DNA from: SCRA01 sp035533275
Lineage (GTDB): Bacteria > Vulcanimicrobiota > Vulcanimicrobiia > Vulcanimicrobiales > SCRA01
Direction of reading: 5' to 3'
DNA: 64,000 bases
NCBI GenBank assembly: GCA_035533275.1
Contig: DATLUD010000065.1
Location: 1 to 64,000 of the forward strand
The position numbers were made by a program, and so were the translations under genes. The notes under the pieces were generated by a model, which saw nothing but the letters and a program-made list of their open reading frames with translations, was not told the origin of the DNA and did no database searches. Within the stretch, counting starts at the first letter, position 1. The number at the start of each line of letters is the position of its first letter. This document shows, in pieces, positions 8,687 to 16,348 of the stretch.

Positions 8687-9535
8687 TTATTGATAGCGGG
8701 CGCCGCCGTTGATCGCGGCGCTCGTGAGCGCCCCTTGCGGGAGGTCCCATGAGCGCAGGACCTTCGCGTAGGTGCCGTCGGCGATCACGGCCCGGAGGGC
8801 CGCTTGCAGCGCGTCGCGCAGGCGGCGGTCGTCCTTGCGCACGCCGATCCCGTAGGGTGCCACGGCGTACTGCTTGCCGACGATCTCGAAGAGGCCGCCG
8901 GAGAGCCGCGCCGCGAACGCCGCTACGGGGAAGTCGGCGACGTGCGCCACCGAACGGCCGACCTTCAGCTGCTGCAGCGCATCGGTATCCGTGGCGAGAG
9001 CGAGCACGGTGATCGGCGGCTTGTGCGCCGCCGCGCACTTGGCCGACTGCGCGGCGAGCATGTGCTCCTGGGCCGTGCCCTTCTCCGCGTCGGCGGTCTT
9101 GCCGCAGAGGTCGGCCAGGCTGAAGATGCGCTCGGGGTTCCCCTTGCGCACCAGGATGCCGCTGCCGGCCAGGAAGTAGTCGATGAAGTCGATGCGCTTC
9201 TCGCGCTCGGGCGTGTCGTTCATCGCCGACATGACGATGTCGAAGCGATCGGCCAGCAGCGCCGGGATGATGCCGTCGAACGTGGTGTTGACGAACGCCA
9301 CCTTGACGCCCAGCTTGGCTCCCAGAGCCCGCGCCAAGTCGTAGTCGAGCCCTTGCACCTGATCGGTGCCGGTCTTGTAGAACTCGACCGGAGCGTAGGA
9401 GACGTCGGAGCCGATGGTGATGATGCCGGCCTTCTGGATCCGCTCCGGAAGGCGCGCGCGCAGCGAGCCGGCGGACTGCGCCGCGGCCGGTGCCGCGAGC
9501 GAGAGAGCCAGCAGGACTGCGAAGACGATGCGCAA
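8687..9535 (-). CDS. Polar amino acid ABC transporter substrate-binding protein
   Basis: A family 3 extracellular solute-binding protein of about 282 residues. The signal peptide covers about residues 1-21 and ends 'APAAAQS'. The mature part shows family landmarks: 'IITIGSDVSYAPVEF', 'GLDYDLARALGAKLGVK', 'FDIVMSAMNDTPEREKRIDFIDYF' and 'YGIGVRKDDRRLRDAL'. The TTG start at 9535 is chosen because a GGGAGG sits just upstream and the signal peptide begins there. Ligand specificity (His, Lys/Arg, Gln or other) cannot be read. Confidence 0.9.
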   Translation of the reverse strand: MRIVFAVLLALSLAAPAAAQSAGSLRARLPERIQKAGIITIGSDVSYAPVEFYKTGTDQVQGLDYDLARALGAKLGVKVAFVNTTFDGIIPALLADRFDIVMSAMNDTPEREKRIDFIDYFLAGSGILVRKGNPERIFSLADLCGKTADAEKGTAQEHMLAAQSAKCAAAHKPPITVLALATDTDALQQLKVGRSVAHVADFPVAAFAARLSGGLFEIVGKQYAVAPYGIGVRKDDRRLRDALQAALRAVIADGTYAKVLRSWDLPQGALTSAAINGGARYQ

Positions 9536-9558
9536 GGTGATCCTCCCGAGGGTCGAGG

Positions 9559-10677
9559 TCAGACGACGCGCTCCAGGCGCGAGTTTGGGCGGTAGGGGCG
9601 CCCGACCTTGTGGCACTCCCGCATCTCGCCGTCCCGCTCGGCGAGCGCGATGTCGGCGGTGAAATCGAAGCGCCCCGAGCCGTCGAAGAAGGCGCTTCCC
9701 ACCGCGTAGGCGTCGACGGGGACGCCTTCCGCCTCGAACTGGCGGATCTTGGCCGGGGTGAAGCCGCCGCTCACCACGATCTTCACCCAGTCGCAGCCCT
9801 CTGCGTCGAGGGCGGTCCGCACGTTGCGCACCAGCTGAGGGTTGACCCCGGTGGGCGTGAACGTCCCCATCATCGACCATAGCGAGCGGTCGACGAGCGT
9901 CGAGCTGGTGTCGATGCGCACGCCCCAGAGACGCCGGCCCAGCGCCCGCGCGACGGCCAGGCTCGTCGCCACGCAGTCGTTCTCGAAGTCGGCCAGCGCG
10001 ATCAGGTGGACGTCCTCGGGGACGAGCTCGGCGAACTTGCGCGAGGCTAGGACCGTGTCGCCGCCGTAGGCCGCGATGAGCGCATGGGGAACCGTGCCCA
10101 TGCCGCGCGCCCCCCACCACTCCGCGTTGGCGTCGGTGGAGACGCCCAGCGCTCCGGAGACGTAGGCGGCGTAGCCGTCGCCCGTCTGCACCAGGTGATG
10201 GTCGAAGCGGGCCGGGAAGAAGAGGACGTCCTTGCCATTGGCGGCTTGCACGATGTTGCGCGCGTTGGTGCAGATGCGCGTGCGGCGCGCCAGGACGCCC
10301 AGATAGAGCGTCTCGAGGTGCGCGAAGAGGGCGTAGTCGCCCTCGATCGTCAGCACCGTCTCGTACGGGGCGATGGCGTCACCGTCGTAGAGCGCGCGGA
10401 CGGCCAGCTCCGGCCAGCCGTCGCGCCACGAGCCGTCCTCGCGCTGATAACCGCTGCAGAGCTTGAGGATCGCGATCGCCTCGTCGATGCCGCAGAGCAC
10501 GCTCTCGCGGCGGTTGAAGACCTGCATCAGCACGCGCGGATGGTAGTGGTCCTTGAGCAGGATCTCGCGCGAGCGCTTGAAGTAGACGTCGGAGTAGTAG
10601 CCCTCGCGCATGCGCTCGACGGGAAGGTTGAGGATCGCCGGGTCCAGGCGCCGGCGCACCGGCTGAGGCGCCCTCAC
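9559..10677 (-). CDS. Nicotinate phosphoribosyltransferase-like protein
   Basis: About 372 residues, shorter than classical PncB. It resembles the nicotinate/nicotinamide phosphoribosyltransferase superfamily: 'REGYYSDVYFKRSREIL' near the N-terminus, 'VVSGGFTPAKIRQFEAEGVPVDAYAVGSAFF' near the C-terminus, and the closing 'MRECHKVGRPYRPN'. It would make NAD precursor mononucleotide from nicotinate and PRPP. The GTG at 10677 overlaps the TGA of the GyrI-like gene (GTGA). It sits directly upstream of the amino acid transporter operon, 23 bases from the binding protein gene, so co-transcription is likely though a functional link is unproven. Confidence 0.75.
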   Translation of the reverse strand: MRAPQPVRRRLDPAILNLPVERMREGYYSDVYFKRSREILLKDHYHPRVLMQVFNRRESVLCGIDEAIAILKLCSGYQREDGSWRDGWPELAVRALYDGDAIAPYETVLTIEGDYALFAHLETLYLGVLARRTRICTNARNIVQAANGKDVLFFPARFDHHLVQTGDGYAAYVSGALGVSTDANAEWWGARGMGTVPHALIAAYGGDTVLASRKFAELVPEDVHLIALADFENDCVATSLAVARALGRRLWGVRIDTSSTLVDRSLWSMMGTFTPTGVNPQLVRNVRTALDAEGCDWVKIVVSGGFTPAKIRQFEAEGVPVDAYAVGSAFFDGSGRFDFTADIALAERDGEMRECHKVGRPYRPNSRLERVV

Positions 10678-10970
10678 GCCCTGCTGACCGGCTGGTAGCA
10701 GACGGTGATCAGCTCGTCCCGGGGCACGATGGCGGGGTCGTCCCAATAGATGTCGCCGGGCGGGCCGTCGCCGACGTAGCCGTTGTCGGCGATCCAGGTG
10801 AAGAGGCGCGCGAACGAGTCGGGGACCTGCGCGTAATCGCCCACGTGGACGGTGACGGCGTAGGTGTGCGCGTCCGGAAATCCGGACATGATGCGGCAGC
10901 CCTCCGATTCGGCGAGGTCGAGCAACACGCGCGGGACCTGGCGGTGCAGGGATCGGTCGAGCTGGCGCAT
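10674..10970 (-). CDS. GyrI-like small-molecule-binding domain protein
   Basis: A 98-residue stand-alone domain resembling the effector-binding part of GyrI/AraC-type proteins. It has the typical C-terminal pattern 'GDIYWDDPAIVPRDELITVCYQPV', where a conserved Glu/Asp and the strand ending in a proline line the ligand pocket. There is no DNA-binding domain. It is the first gene of the minus-strand run and overlaps the next gene by 4 bases. It starts at ATG 10970, divergent from polX at 11013. Confidence 0.7.
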   Translation of the reverse strand: MRQLDRSLHRQVPRVLLDLAESEGCRIMSGFPDAHTYAVTVHVGDYAQVPDSFARLFTWIADNGYVGDGPPGDIYWDDPAIVPRDELITVCYQPVSRA

Positions 10971-11012
10971 GGCGAGAGAATACGGCGCAGCCTCCGGCGA
11001 ACCCCACCGGGT

Positions 11013-12755
11013 ATGACCAATGCGGACGTGGCCCGGCGGCTGATGGAGATCCGGCAGCTCATGGAGTTCGCGGGGGAGCCCTATTTCGAGTTCATGGCCT
11101 ACGAGAAGGCGGCCGCCGGAGTGGAGCAGGCGCCGCCCTTGGCCGGCATCATCGAGCGTGGGGAGCTGGAGGAGGTCCCGGGCGTGGGGGAGACCATCGC
11201 GGAGCGCATCCGCGAGATCGTCCGGACCGGCACGTGCGCGAAGCTGGAGAGCCTGCTCAAGCGCTACCCCGCGAGCCTCCTGGACCTGCTGGAGGTTCCC
11301 GGGGTGGGCATGAAGACGGCGCACGTCCTCTATGACTCCCTGGGGATCGCCGGCCCAGACGACTTGGAGCGGGCCATCGCCGCGGGTAAGCTCGACGACC
11401 TGCCGCGCATGGGGCGCAAGACCATCGAGAACATGAAGCGCGGCCTGCTGGCGCGGCGCGGCCGCTCCCACCGGTGGCCCATCGGAGCCGCGCTGCCGCT
11501 GGCGGAGTCGATCATCGCCCGCCTGCGCGAGGCGGCGCCCGTCGAGCGCATCGCCTACGCGGGGTCGCTGCGCCGCGGCGAGCCCACGGTGGGCGACATC
11601 GACCTCGTCTGCACCTCGGCCAAGGCCAAGGCCGTGATCGAGGGCTTCACGGCGCTCCCCGAGGCGGAGGCCGTGCTCTCCGAGGGCACGACCAAGGCCT
11701 CGTTCTGGACGACGCAAGGGCTCCAGGTGGACCTGCGCGTGGTGCCGGCGGCGAATTGGGGCAATCTGCTCCAGCACTTCACCGGCAGCCGCGAGCACAA
11801 CGTCCAGTTCCGCGAGATGGCAGTCAAACGCGGCCTGCGGGTGAGCGAGAACGGCATCCTCGACGTGGCGACGGGCGTCAACCGCACCTTCGAGACGGAG
11901 GAAGAGGTCTACGCCGCGCTCGACCTCCCCTACATCCCGCCCGAGCTGCGGCTGGGCAGCGGCGAGCTCGACGCCGCCCGGCGCGGCAAGCTGCCGAAGC
12001 TCATCGAGCAGCGCAACCTGCGCGGCGACTTCCACATGCACACCACGTGGTCGGACGGCCGCAACACGCTCGAGGCCATGATCGAGGCCTGCGCCGCCAA
12101 AGGGTACGCCTATCACGCGATCTCGGAGCATTCGTGGGGGCGCGGCTCCACGTACGGCATGACGCCGGAGAAACTGCGCAAGCAGATCGCCGCCATCCGC
12201 GAGATGGGAGAGGCGCACGGGATCCGCACGCTCTGCGGCGTGGAGGTGGACATCCTGCCCGACGGCACCCTCGACTTCGAGGAGAACTTGCTGCGCGAGC
12301 TGGACTTCGTGGTGGCCAGCGTGCACTCAGCGCTGCGGATCGGGCGCGAGAAGATGACGGCGCGCCTCATTCGCGCCATCGAGCATCCGTGCGTCAACGT
12401 CATCGGTCACCCCACGGGGCGCAGCGTCCCCGGCGGGACGGCCTATGAGATCGACGCGGATGCGGTCTTCGCCGCCGCGGCGCGCACCGGCACGGCGCTG
12501 GAGATGAACGGCAACCCCGATCGCCTGGACCTGCCCAACCAGCTGGCGCGCCGCGCCGCGGAACTGGGGGCGATGATCTCGCTCGACTCCGACGCGCACG
12601 ATGCGGCGCAGCTCGACCGCATCTCGTACGCGGTGGTGCAGGCGCGCCGCGCGTGGCTCGAGGCCAAGAACGTGCTCAACACGCGCAAGCTCGACGACGT
12701 GCTCGACTTCGTCGCCCAGAAGCGCGGCCCGGCCAAGCGCAAGCGCGCGCGCTAG
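11013..12755 (+). CDS. polX: DNA polymerase/3'-5' exonuclease PolX
   Basis: A family X DNA polymerase used in base-excision repair and gap filling, with a PHP nuclease domain. The 580-residue length fits the family. Helix-hairpin-helix motifs ('EVPGVGETIAERI', 'EVPGVGMKTAHVLYDSLGI') occupy about residues 1-150. The polymerase palm has 'AGSLRRGEPTVGDIDLVC' with the metal-binding GDID Asp pair. The PHP domain begins near residue 339 with 'DFHMHTTWSDG' and ends with 'SLDSDAHDA'. The C-terminus is Lys/Arg rich. Its TAG stop lies inside the first copy of the repeated hairpin at 12752. Confidence 0.95.
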   Translation: MTNADVARRLMEIRQLMEFAGEPYFEFMAYEKAAAGVEQAPPLAGIIERGELEEVPGVGETIAERIREIVRTGTCAKLESLLKRYPASLLDLLEVPGVGMKTAHVLYDSLGIAGPDDLERAIAAGKLDDLPRMGRKTIENMKRGLLARRGRSHRWPIGAALPLAESIIARLREAAPVERIAYAGSLRRGEPTVGDIDLVCTSAKAKAVIEGFTALPEAEAVLSEGTTKASFWTTQGLQVDLRVVPAANWGNLLQHFTGSREHNVQFREMAVKRGLRVSENGILDVATGVNRTFETEEEVYAALDLPYIPPELRLGSGELDAARRGKLPKLIEQRNLRGDFHMHTTWSDGRNTLEAMIEACAAKGYAYHAISEHSWGRGSTYGMTPEKLRKQIAAIREMGEAHGIRTLCGVEVDILPDGTLDFEENLLRELDFVVASVHSALRIGREKMTARLIRAIEHPCVNVIGHPTGRSVPGGTAYEIDADAVFAAAARTGTALEMNGNPDRLDLPNQLARRAAELGAMISLDSDAHDAAQLDRISYAVVQARRAWLEAKNVLNTRKLDDVLDFVAQKRGPAKRKRAR

Positions 12756-12780
12756 CAGGGGTTCTTCCGCACCCTGCTAG
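12752..12780. repeat. Repeated convergent-gene hairpin, copy 1
   Basis: A 9-bp stem (CTAGCAGGG / CCCTGCTAG) with the 11-base loop GTTCTTCCGCA. It lies between convergent polX and the DsbA-like gene and contains the TAG stops of both (plus strand 12753-12755; minus strand 12779-12777). Near-identical copies occur at 40541 and 52991. Position suggests a bidirectional terminator, but neither strand has a U tract and the loop is conserved, so another role such as protein binding is possible. Confidence 0.75.
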
Positions 12781-13436
12781 GCGGGTGCGGGCGGGTTGGT
12801 CGCCGCGAAGATCGCGTAGGCGTCCTCGTCGTGCAGCATCGCCTCCACGACGGCGGCGAGCGGCTCGTAGCGATAGATGCCGGAGAGGATGGCCGTGTCG
12901 CCGATGCCGCTGCGGATCACGAACGTGGGGCGCTGATCGACGCCGTGCGGCGCGAGCGCCGTGAAGTCCGACGTGCTCTCGTAGATCCGCGCGACGACGG
13001 CGGGGTCGCTCATCTTCTCGGCCAGCGTCTGGGGAGCCAGACCGCCCGCAGCGGCGGCGATCTCGACGGCCGTCTCGCGGCGGCTCACGGGCTTGCCCTC
13101 CCGCAGCGCCGCGCGTGCCAGCGCCAGCCGAACGCGATCGTCGCCGCAGCCCAGCGCTCGCGCGGCCTCCGCCGCGAGGTTGGGCGCGAGCGTGGAGGTG
13201 GAGCGGTCCTCGAGCCATCCGGGGTCGAACGCGACGCCGGCGGCGATCTTGGTGCGCTCGTAGTACCAGGCCTGCAGCTCGCGCGTGTTTCCCAAGGGAC
13301 CACCGCCGCTCAGGATGGCGATCCGCCAATCGACCTCGAAGCGATCGCCGCGTTCATCGCGCAGCCGGGCGAGGGCGTCGTCGGCTACCAGGCACCACGA
13401 CGAGAGGATGTCGAGATAATAGGTGACGTGCAGCAT
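12777..13436 (-). CDS. DsbA-family thioredoxin-like protein
   Basis: About 219 residues of the DsbA / FrnE-like fold. After the first strand the active-site region reads 'DILSSWCLVADDAL', so a single Cys (about residue 15) stands where CxxC occurs in true oxidases. The cis-Pro loop is 'GVDQRPTFVI'. There is no signal peptide, so it is probably cytoplasmic, perhaps a glutathione- or thiol-dependent isomerase or oxidoreductase. It follows the histidine kinase gene by 44 bases on the same strand and may be the last member of that operon. Confidence 0.75.
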   Translation of the reverse strand: MLHVTYYLDILSSWCLVADDALARLRDERGDRFEVDWRIAILSGGGPLGNTRELQAWYYERTKIAAGVAFDPGWLEDRSTSTLAPNLAAEAARALGCGDDRVRLALARAALREGKPVSRRETAVEIAAAAGGLAPQTLAEKMSDPAVVARIYESTSDFTALAPHGVDQRPTFVIRSGIGDTAILSGIYRYEPLAAVVEAMLHDEDAYAIFAATNPPAPA

Positions 13437-13480
13437 CGCGCTCGCACTTCGCGGCGCGATGGGCCCGCTCCCCGCGGCCG

Positions 13481-14860
13481 TCAGGACGTGGTCGCCAGCG
13501 GCACGCGGAAGACGACCGTGGTGCCGAGACCCGGGGCGCCCTCCAGAGCGATGCTGCCCCCCGCGCGCTCGATGGCGCGCTTGGCGATGGCCAGGCCCAA
13601 CCCGGCGCCCACGACGTCGCCGCGGGAGTCGCCGCGGAAGAAGCGCTCGAAGGCGTGCGCTCGCTCGTCGGCGGTCATGCCGGGTCCGTGGTCGGCCACG
13701 CGCACCACGGCATGGCCGCCTTCGCGCGCGACGGAGATCTCCACCGGCGAATGCGGCGCGTACTTGAGCGCGTTGTCGATCACGGCGCGCAGCGCTTCGC
13801 GCAGCTCGCCCTCGTCGGCGTTCACGACGGCCGGGCCGCCTCCGGCGTATCGGATCTCCGTCTGGGGAGCGAGACCGCTGGTCGACTCGGCGACCTCGGA
13901 CGCCGTCTGCGCCAGGTCGAAGGTGGATGCCTGGGGCGGCGTGTCGCCGTCGAGGCGCGCCAGGCGCAGCAACCGCTCGATGAGCGTGCGCATCCGCACG
14001 CCTTCCTCGCCCATGGTCTCGAGGATCTGTCCGGCCACCGCTGGCTCCGCCATCGCGCCGCGGCGCAGCACGTCGATGTAGCCCGCGATCACGGTGAGAG
14101 GGGTGCGCAGCTCGTGGCCCGCGTCGGCGACGAACTGGCGCATGCGCGTCTCCGTGCGCACCCGCTCCTCCATCGCGACCGCCACGCGCTCGGCGGCGGT
14201 GTTGTACGCGGCGGCCAGCGCACCGATCTCGCTGCTCTCGCTCATGGCGAACGTGCGGCGCGAGTAGTCGCCGGCGGCCAGGCGCCCCAGCGCCGAGCTC
14301 ACGTCGTTGAGGGGGCGCAGCGCCTGCTGCGCCAGATAGCGCCCCAGCAGCCACGCCGCAACCAACGCCACCGCCACCACGATGAGCATCGTGCGCCAAT
14401 AGGGCATGAGCGTCACCCAGATGAGCGCGAGCGACGGCGCGAAGACGATGAAGCCCCCCGTGACGCGGACCACCGGAGGGCCGTGGCGGCGGTAGTCCCG
14501 GCGGTCCCCGTCGTTGGGGCCCGGAGTACTCCGCGGCTCGGCGGCGACGCGCGGCCCCATCTCGGCGAGGGAGGGGTCGCCGCTGAGCAAGTGGCCGGCG
14601 TCGTCGAAGATGCCCACGCGCAGGCCGATCCCGCCGAGGTTGGCCGCGAGCTGCGGGGCGGCGGACGGGAGATTGATCCCTTGGCGCTCGTAGCGCTCGA
14701 CCAGCTCCCGCGCCTGGACGTGCTTGGCCACCAGGACGTCGCGCCCGATGCCGTCGAGCGTGAAGACCAGCAGCAGGGAGGAGACGGCCAAGACCACCAG
14801 CAGCAAGAGGCCCAGGAGGGCCACGTACCAGGCGGTGAGCCGGCTCGCGAGCGAGCTCAT
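13481..14860 (-). CDS. Sensor histidine kinase (HAMP, HisKA, HATPase_c)
   Basis: A 459-residue membrane sensor kinase. TM1 (about 10-33) and TM2 (about 155-175) flank a periplasmic domain of about 120 residues. A HAMP segment (about 175-230) follows. The H box 'DAGHELRTPLT' has phosphoacceptor H249, and N ('VIDNALKYAP'), G1 ('VADHGPGM') and G2 ('GAGLGLAI') boxes make a complete kinase. The ATG at 14860 overlaps the response regulator stop (ATGA). With the LTXXQ gene upstream the layout recalls CpxPAR. Confidence 0.95.
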   Translation of the reverse strand: MSSLASRLTAWYVALLGLLLLVVLAVSSLLLVFTLDGIGRDVLVAKHVQARELVERYERQGINLPSAAPQLAANLGGIGLRVGIFDDAGHLLSGDPSLAEMGPRVAAEPRSTPGPNDGDRRDYRRHGPPVVRVTGGFIVFAPSLALIWVTLMPYWRTMLIVVAVALVAAWLLGRYLAQQALRPLNDVSSALGRLAAGDYSRRTFAMSESSEIGALAAAYNTAAERVAVAMEERVRTETRMRQFVADAGHELRTPLTVIAGYIDVLRRGAMAEPAVAGQILETMGEEGVRMRTLIERLLRLARLDGDTPPQASTFDLAQTASEVAESTSGLAPQTEIRYAGGGPAVVNADEGELREALRAVIDNALKYAPHSPVEISVAREGGHAVVRVADHGPGMTADERAHAFERFFRGDSRGDVVGAGLGLAIAKRAIERAGGSIALEGAPGLGTTVVFRVPLATTS

Positions 14861-15528
14861 GCGCCGCCGTTCTGGCGCAGGGCGTATCCCACCCCGCGCA
14901 CGGTGTGGATCAGCGCAGGCTCCCCGCCGGCGTCGAGCTTGGCGCGCAGGTACGAGACGTAGGTCTCGACGATGCTGGGGTTGCCCTCGAAGTCGTGCCC
15001 CCACACCGCGTCGAGCAGCTGCTCCTTGCCCCAGACGCGGCGCGGCTCGCGCAGAAAGACCAGCAGCAGATCGTATTCGCGCGGCGTCAGGTCGATGTGC
15101 CGGTCGCCGCGGCGCACGTCGCGACGGTCCAAGTCCACGTAGACGTCGGCGTAGCGCAGCGTCTCCGCCGCGGCCAGGCGGGGGCGGCGCAGCGCTGCGC
15201 TCAGGCGCGCCAGCAGCTCCTCGAAGGCGAAGGGCTTTGGCAGGTAGTCATCGGCGCCGCGCGTGAGCCCGGCCACGCGGTCGGTAAGATCGCCGCGCGC
15301 GGTGAGCATGAGGATCGGCGCCTCGGTCAGCCGGCGCAGCATCGGCAGCAGCGCGAAGCCGTCGATCTTCGGCATCATCACGTCGAGGACGACCACGTCG
15401 GGCTCCCACTCGCGCACGAGCGCGAGGGCCGCCTGTCCGTCCGCCGCGCAGCGAACCTGGTAGCCCTCGCGCCCGAGCCCGATCTCGAGCATCTCGCGGA
15501 TGTGCCGCTCGTCGTCGACGACGGCCAC
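14857..15528 (-). CDS. OmpR/PhoB-family response regulator
   Basis: The 223-residue protein has a receiver domain with phosphoacceptor D49 ('VVVLDVMMPK'), acidic pocket 'VVDDE' and K98 ('YLPKPF'). A C-terminal winged helix carries the typical 'LTPREYDLLLVFLREP' and 'VETYVSYLRAKLD'. It would be phosphorylated by the overlapping downstream kinase and bind DNA, plausibly the inverted repeats at 16218-16246 ahead of the LTXXQ gene. The start is GTG 15528, since an in-frame stop lies a few codons upstream and no ATG is available. Confidence 0.95.
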   Translation of the reverse strand: MAVVDDERHIREMLEIGLGREGYQVRCAADGQAALALVREWEPDVVVLDVMMPKIDGFALLPMLRRLTEAPILMLTARGDLTDRVAGLTRGADDYLPKPFAFEELLARLSAALRRPRLAAAETLRYADVYVDLDRRDVRRGDRHIDLTPREYDLLLVFLREPRRVWGKEQLLDAVWGHDFEGNPSIVETYVSYLRAKLDAGGEPALIHTVRGVGYALRQNGGA

Positions 15529-15558
15529 CCGCGGCCCTTGACTCTCGCTACTGATCGT

Positions 15559-16191
15559 CTACCCTTTCTGATGCATGGAGAGGATGAGCAGGAAGCGTCC
15601 CGCATCGCCCGGTCCCCGGCGTTCGGCGCGCGCGGCCATCTTCGACGAGAGGGCGTCGAGCTTCTGCTGCTGCTCGGCCGTGAGGATCGGACGCAGCTGC
15701 TGCGAGGTGGAGGCGGCGATCTGGCGCTCCTGGCTGGTCATGCTCTCGCGCTTGGCCAGCACGGCCTTGCTCTCGTCCGGCGTCAGCAGCGCGTCGATCT
15801 GCTGGGCGCCCTGATCGAAGATCGGCTTGACGTTGGCGCGCATGGCGCTCCAGCGCTCGCGGGGGTTCTGGGAGGGGCCGGCCGGGGCGGAACCGCGCAG
15901 CGAGTGGAGCTGCTGGCGGACCTGCGCGGCGATCGCATCCACGCGCTGGCGATGATCGGCGCTCAGGGCGCCCAGCGCGGCGTCGCGCGTTTGGAGGTCC
16001 AGGGCATGGAGCTTCTGGCGGCCATCGCGCAGGATCGGCATCGCTTGCTGCCGCTCCTGCGGCGTGAGATGGAGGACTCGAAGGAAGAAGGCGGGATGAT
16101 GACCGCCCCCCTGCTCGGCCGCTACGCCGGCGAGGACGGGCGCCGCCGAGAAGACGGCGACGACGAGGAGCAACGTGAGGAGTGCTTTCAT
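15559..16191 (-). CDS. Periplasmic LTXXQ (Spy/CpxP-like) protein
   Basis: A 210-residue exported protein with a signal peptide (about 1-22, ending 'VLAGVA'). It is almost entirely helical, with two LTxxE/Q repeats: 'HLTPQERQQ' near residue 42 and 'LTAEQQQKLDAL' near 180. Spy/CpxP proteins are periplasmic chaperones or negative modulators of a sensor kinase. Its position 30 bases upstream of the response regulator supports a Cpx-like envelope stress system. The ATG start at 16191 faces the divergent peptide transporter. Confidence 0.85.
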   Translation of the reverse strand: MKALLTLLLVVAVFSAAPVLAGVAAEQGGGHHPAFFLRVLHLTPQERQQAMPILRDGRQKLHALDLQTRDAALGALSADHRQRVDAIAAQVRQQLHSLRGSAPAGPSQNPRERWSAMRANVKPIFDQGAQQIDALLTPDESKAVLAKRESMTSQERQIAASTSQQLRPILTAEQQQKLDALSSKMAARAERRGPGDAGRFLLILSMHQKG

Positions 16192-16217
16192 GCAACTGAT
16201 CGTACGGTCGGGGCCTG

Positions 16218-16246
16218 GGATTGGACTGAGAAATCCCTGAAGGATT
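16218..16246. promoter_or_regulatory. Interleaved inverted repeats in the divergent promoter region
   Basis: GGGATT (16218-16223) is inverted by AATCCC (16232-16237), and AATCC (16232-16236) is inverted again by GGATT (16242-16246) across CTGAA. The site lies in the 157-base gap between the divergent LTXXQ gene and the peptide-binding protein. It is a candidate operator for the adjacent response regulator. Confidence 0.35.
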
Positions 16247-16348
16247 CGGTAAGATCGGCCACATGTGGAGAGGAACGCCCCCTTCCTGCGCCAACTCTCA
16301 CCCCCTTACACGGCCTCGTACACCGGCAAATTGCCTCATGGAGGACCT

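Noticed and set aside
10674..12326. A 550-codon open frame opposite polX
   Set aside because: Only its last 98 codons are a real gene (the GyrI-like protein). The rest is the complement of polX and has no recognisable domain.
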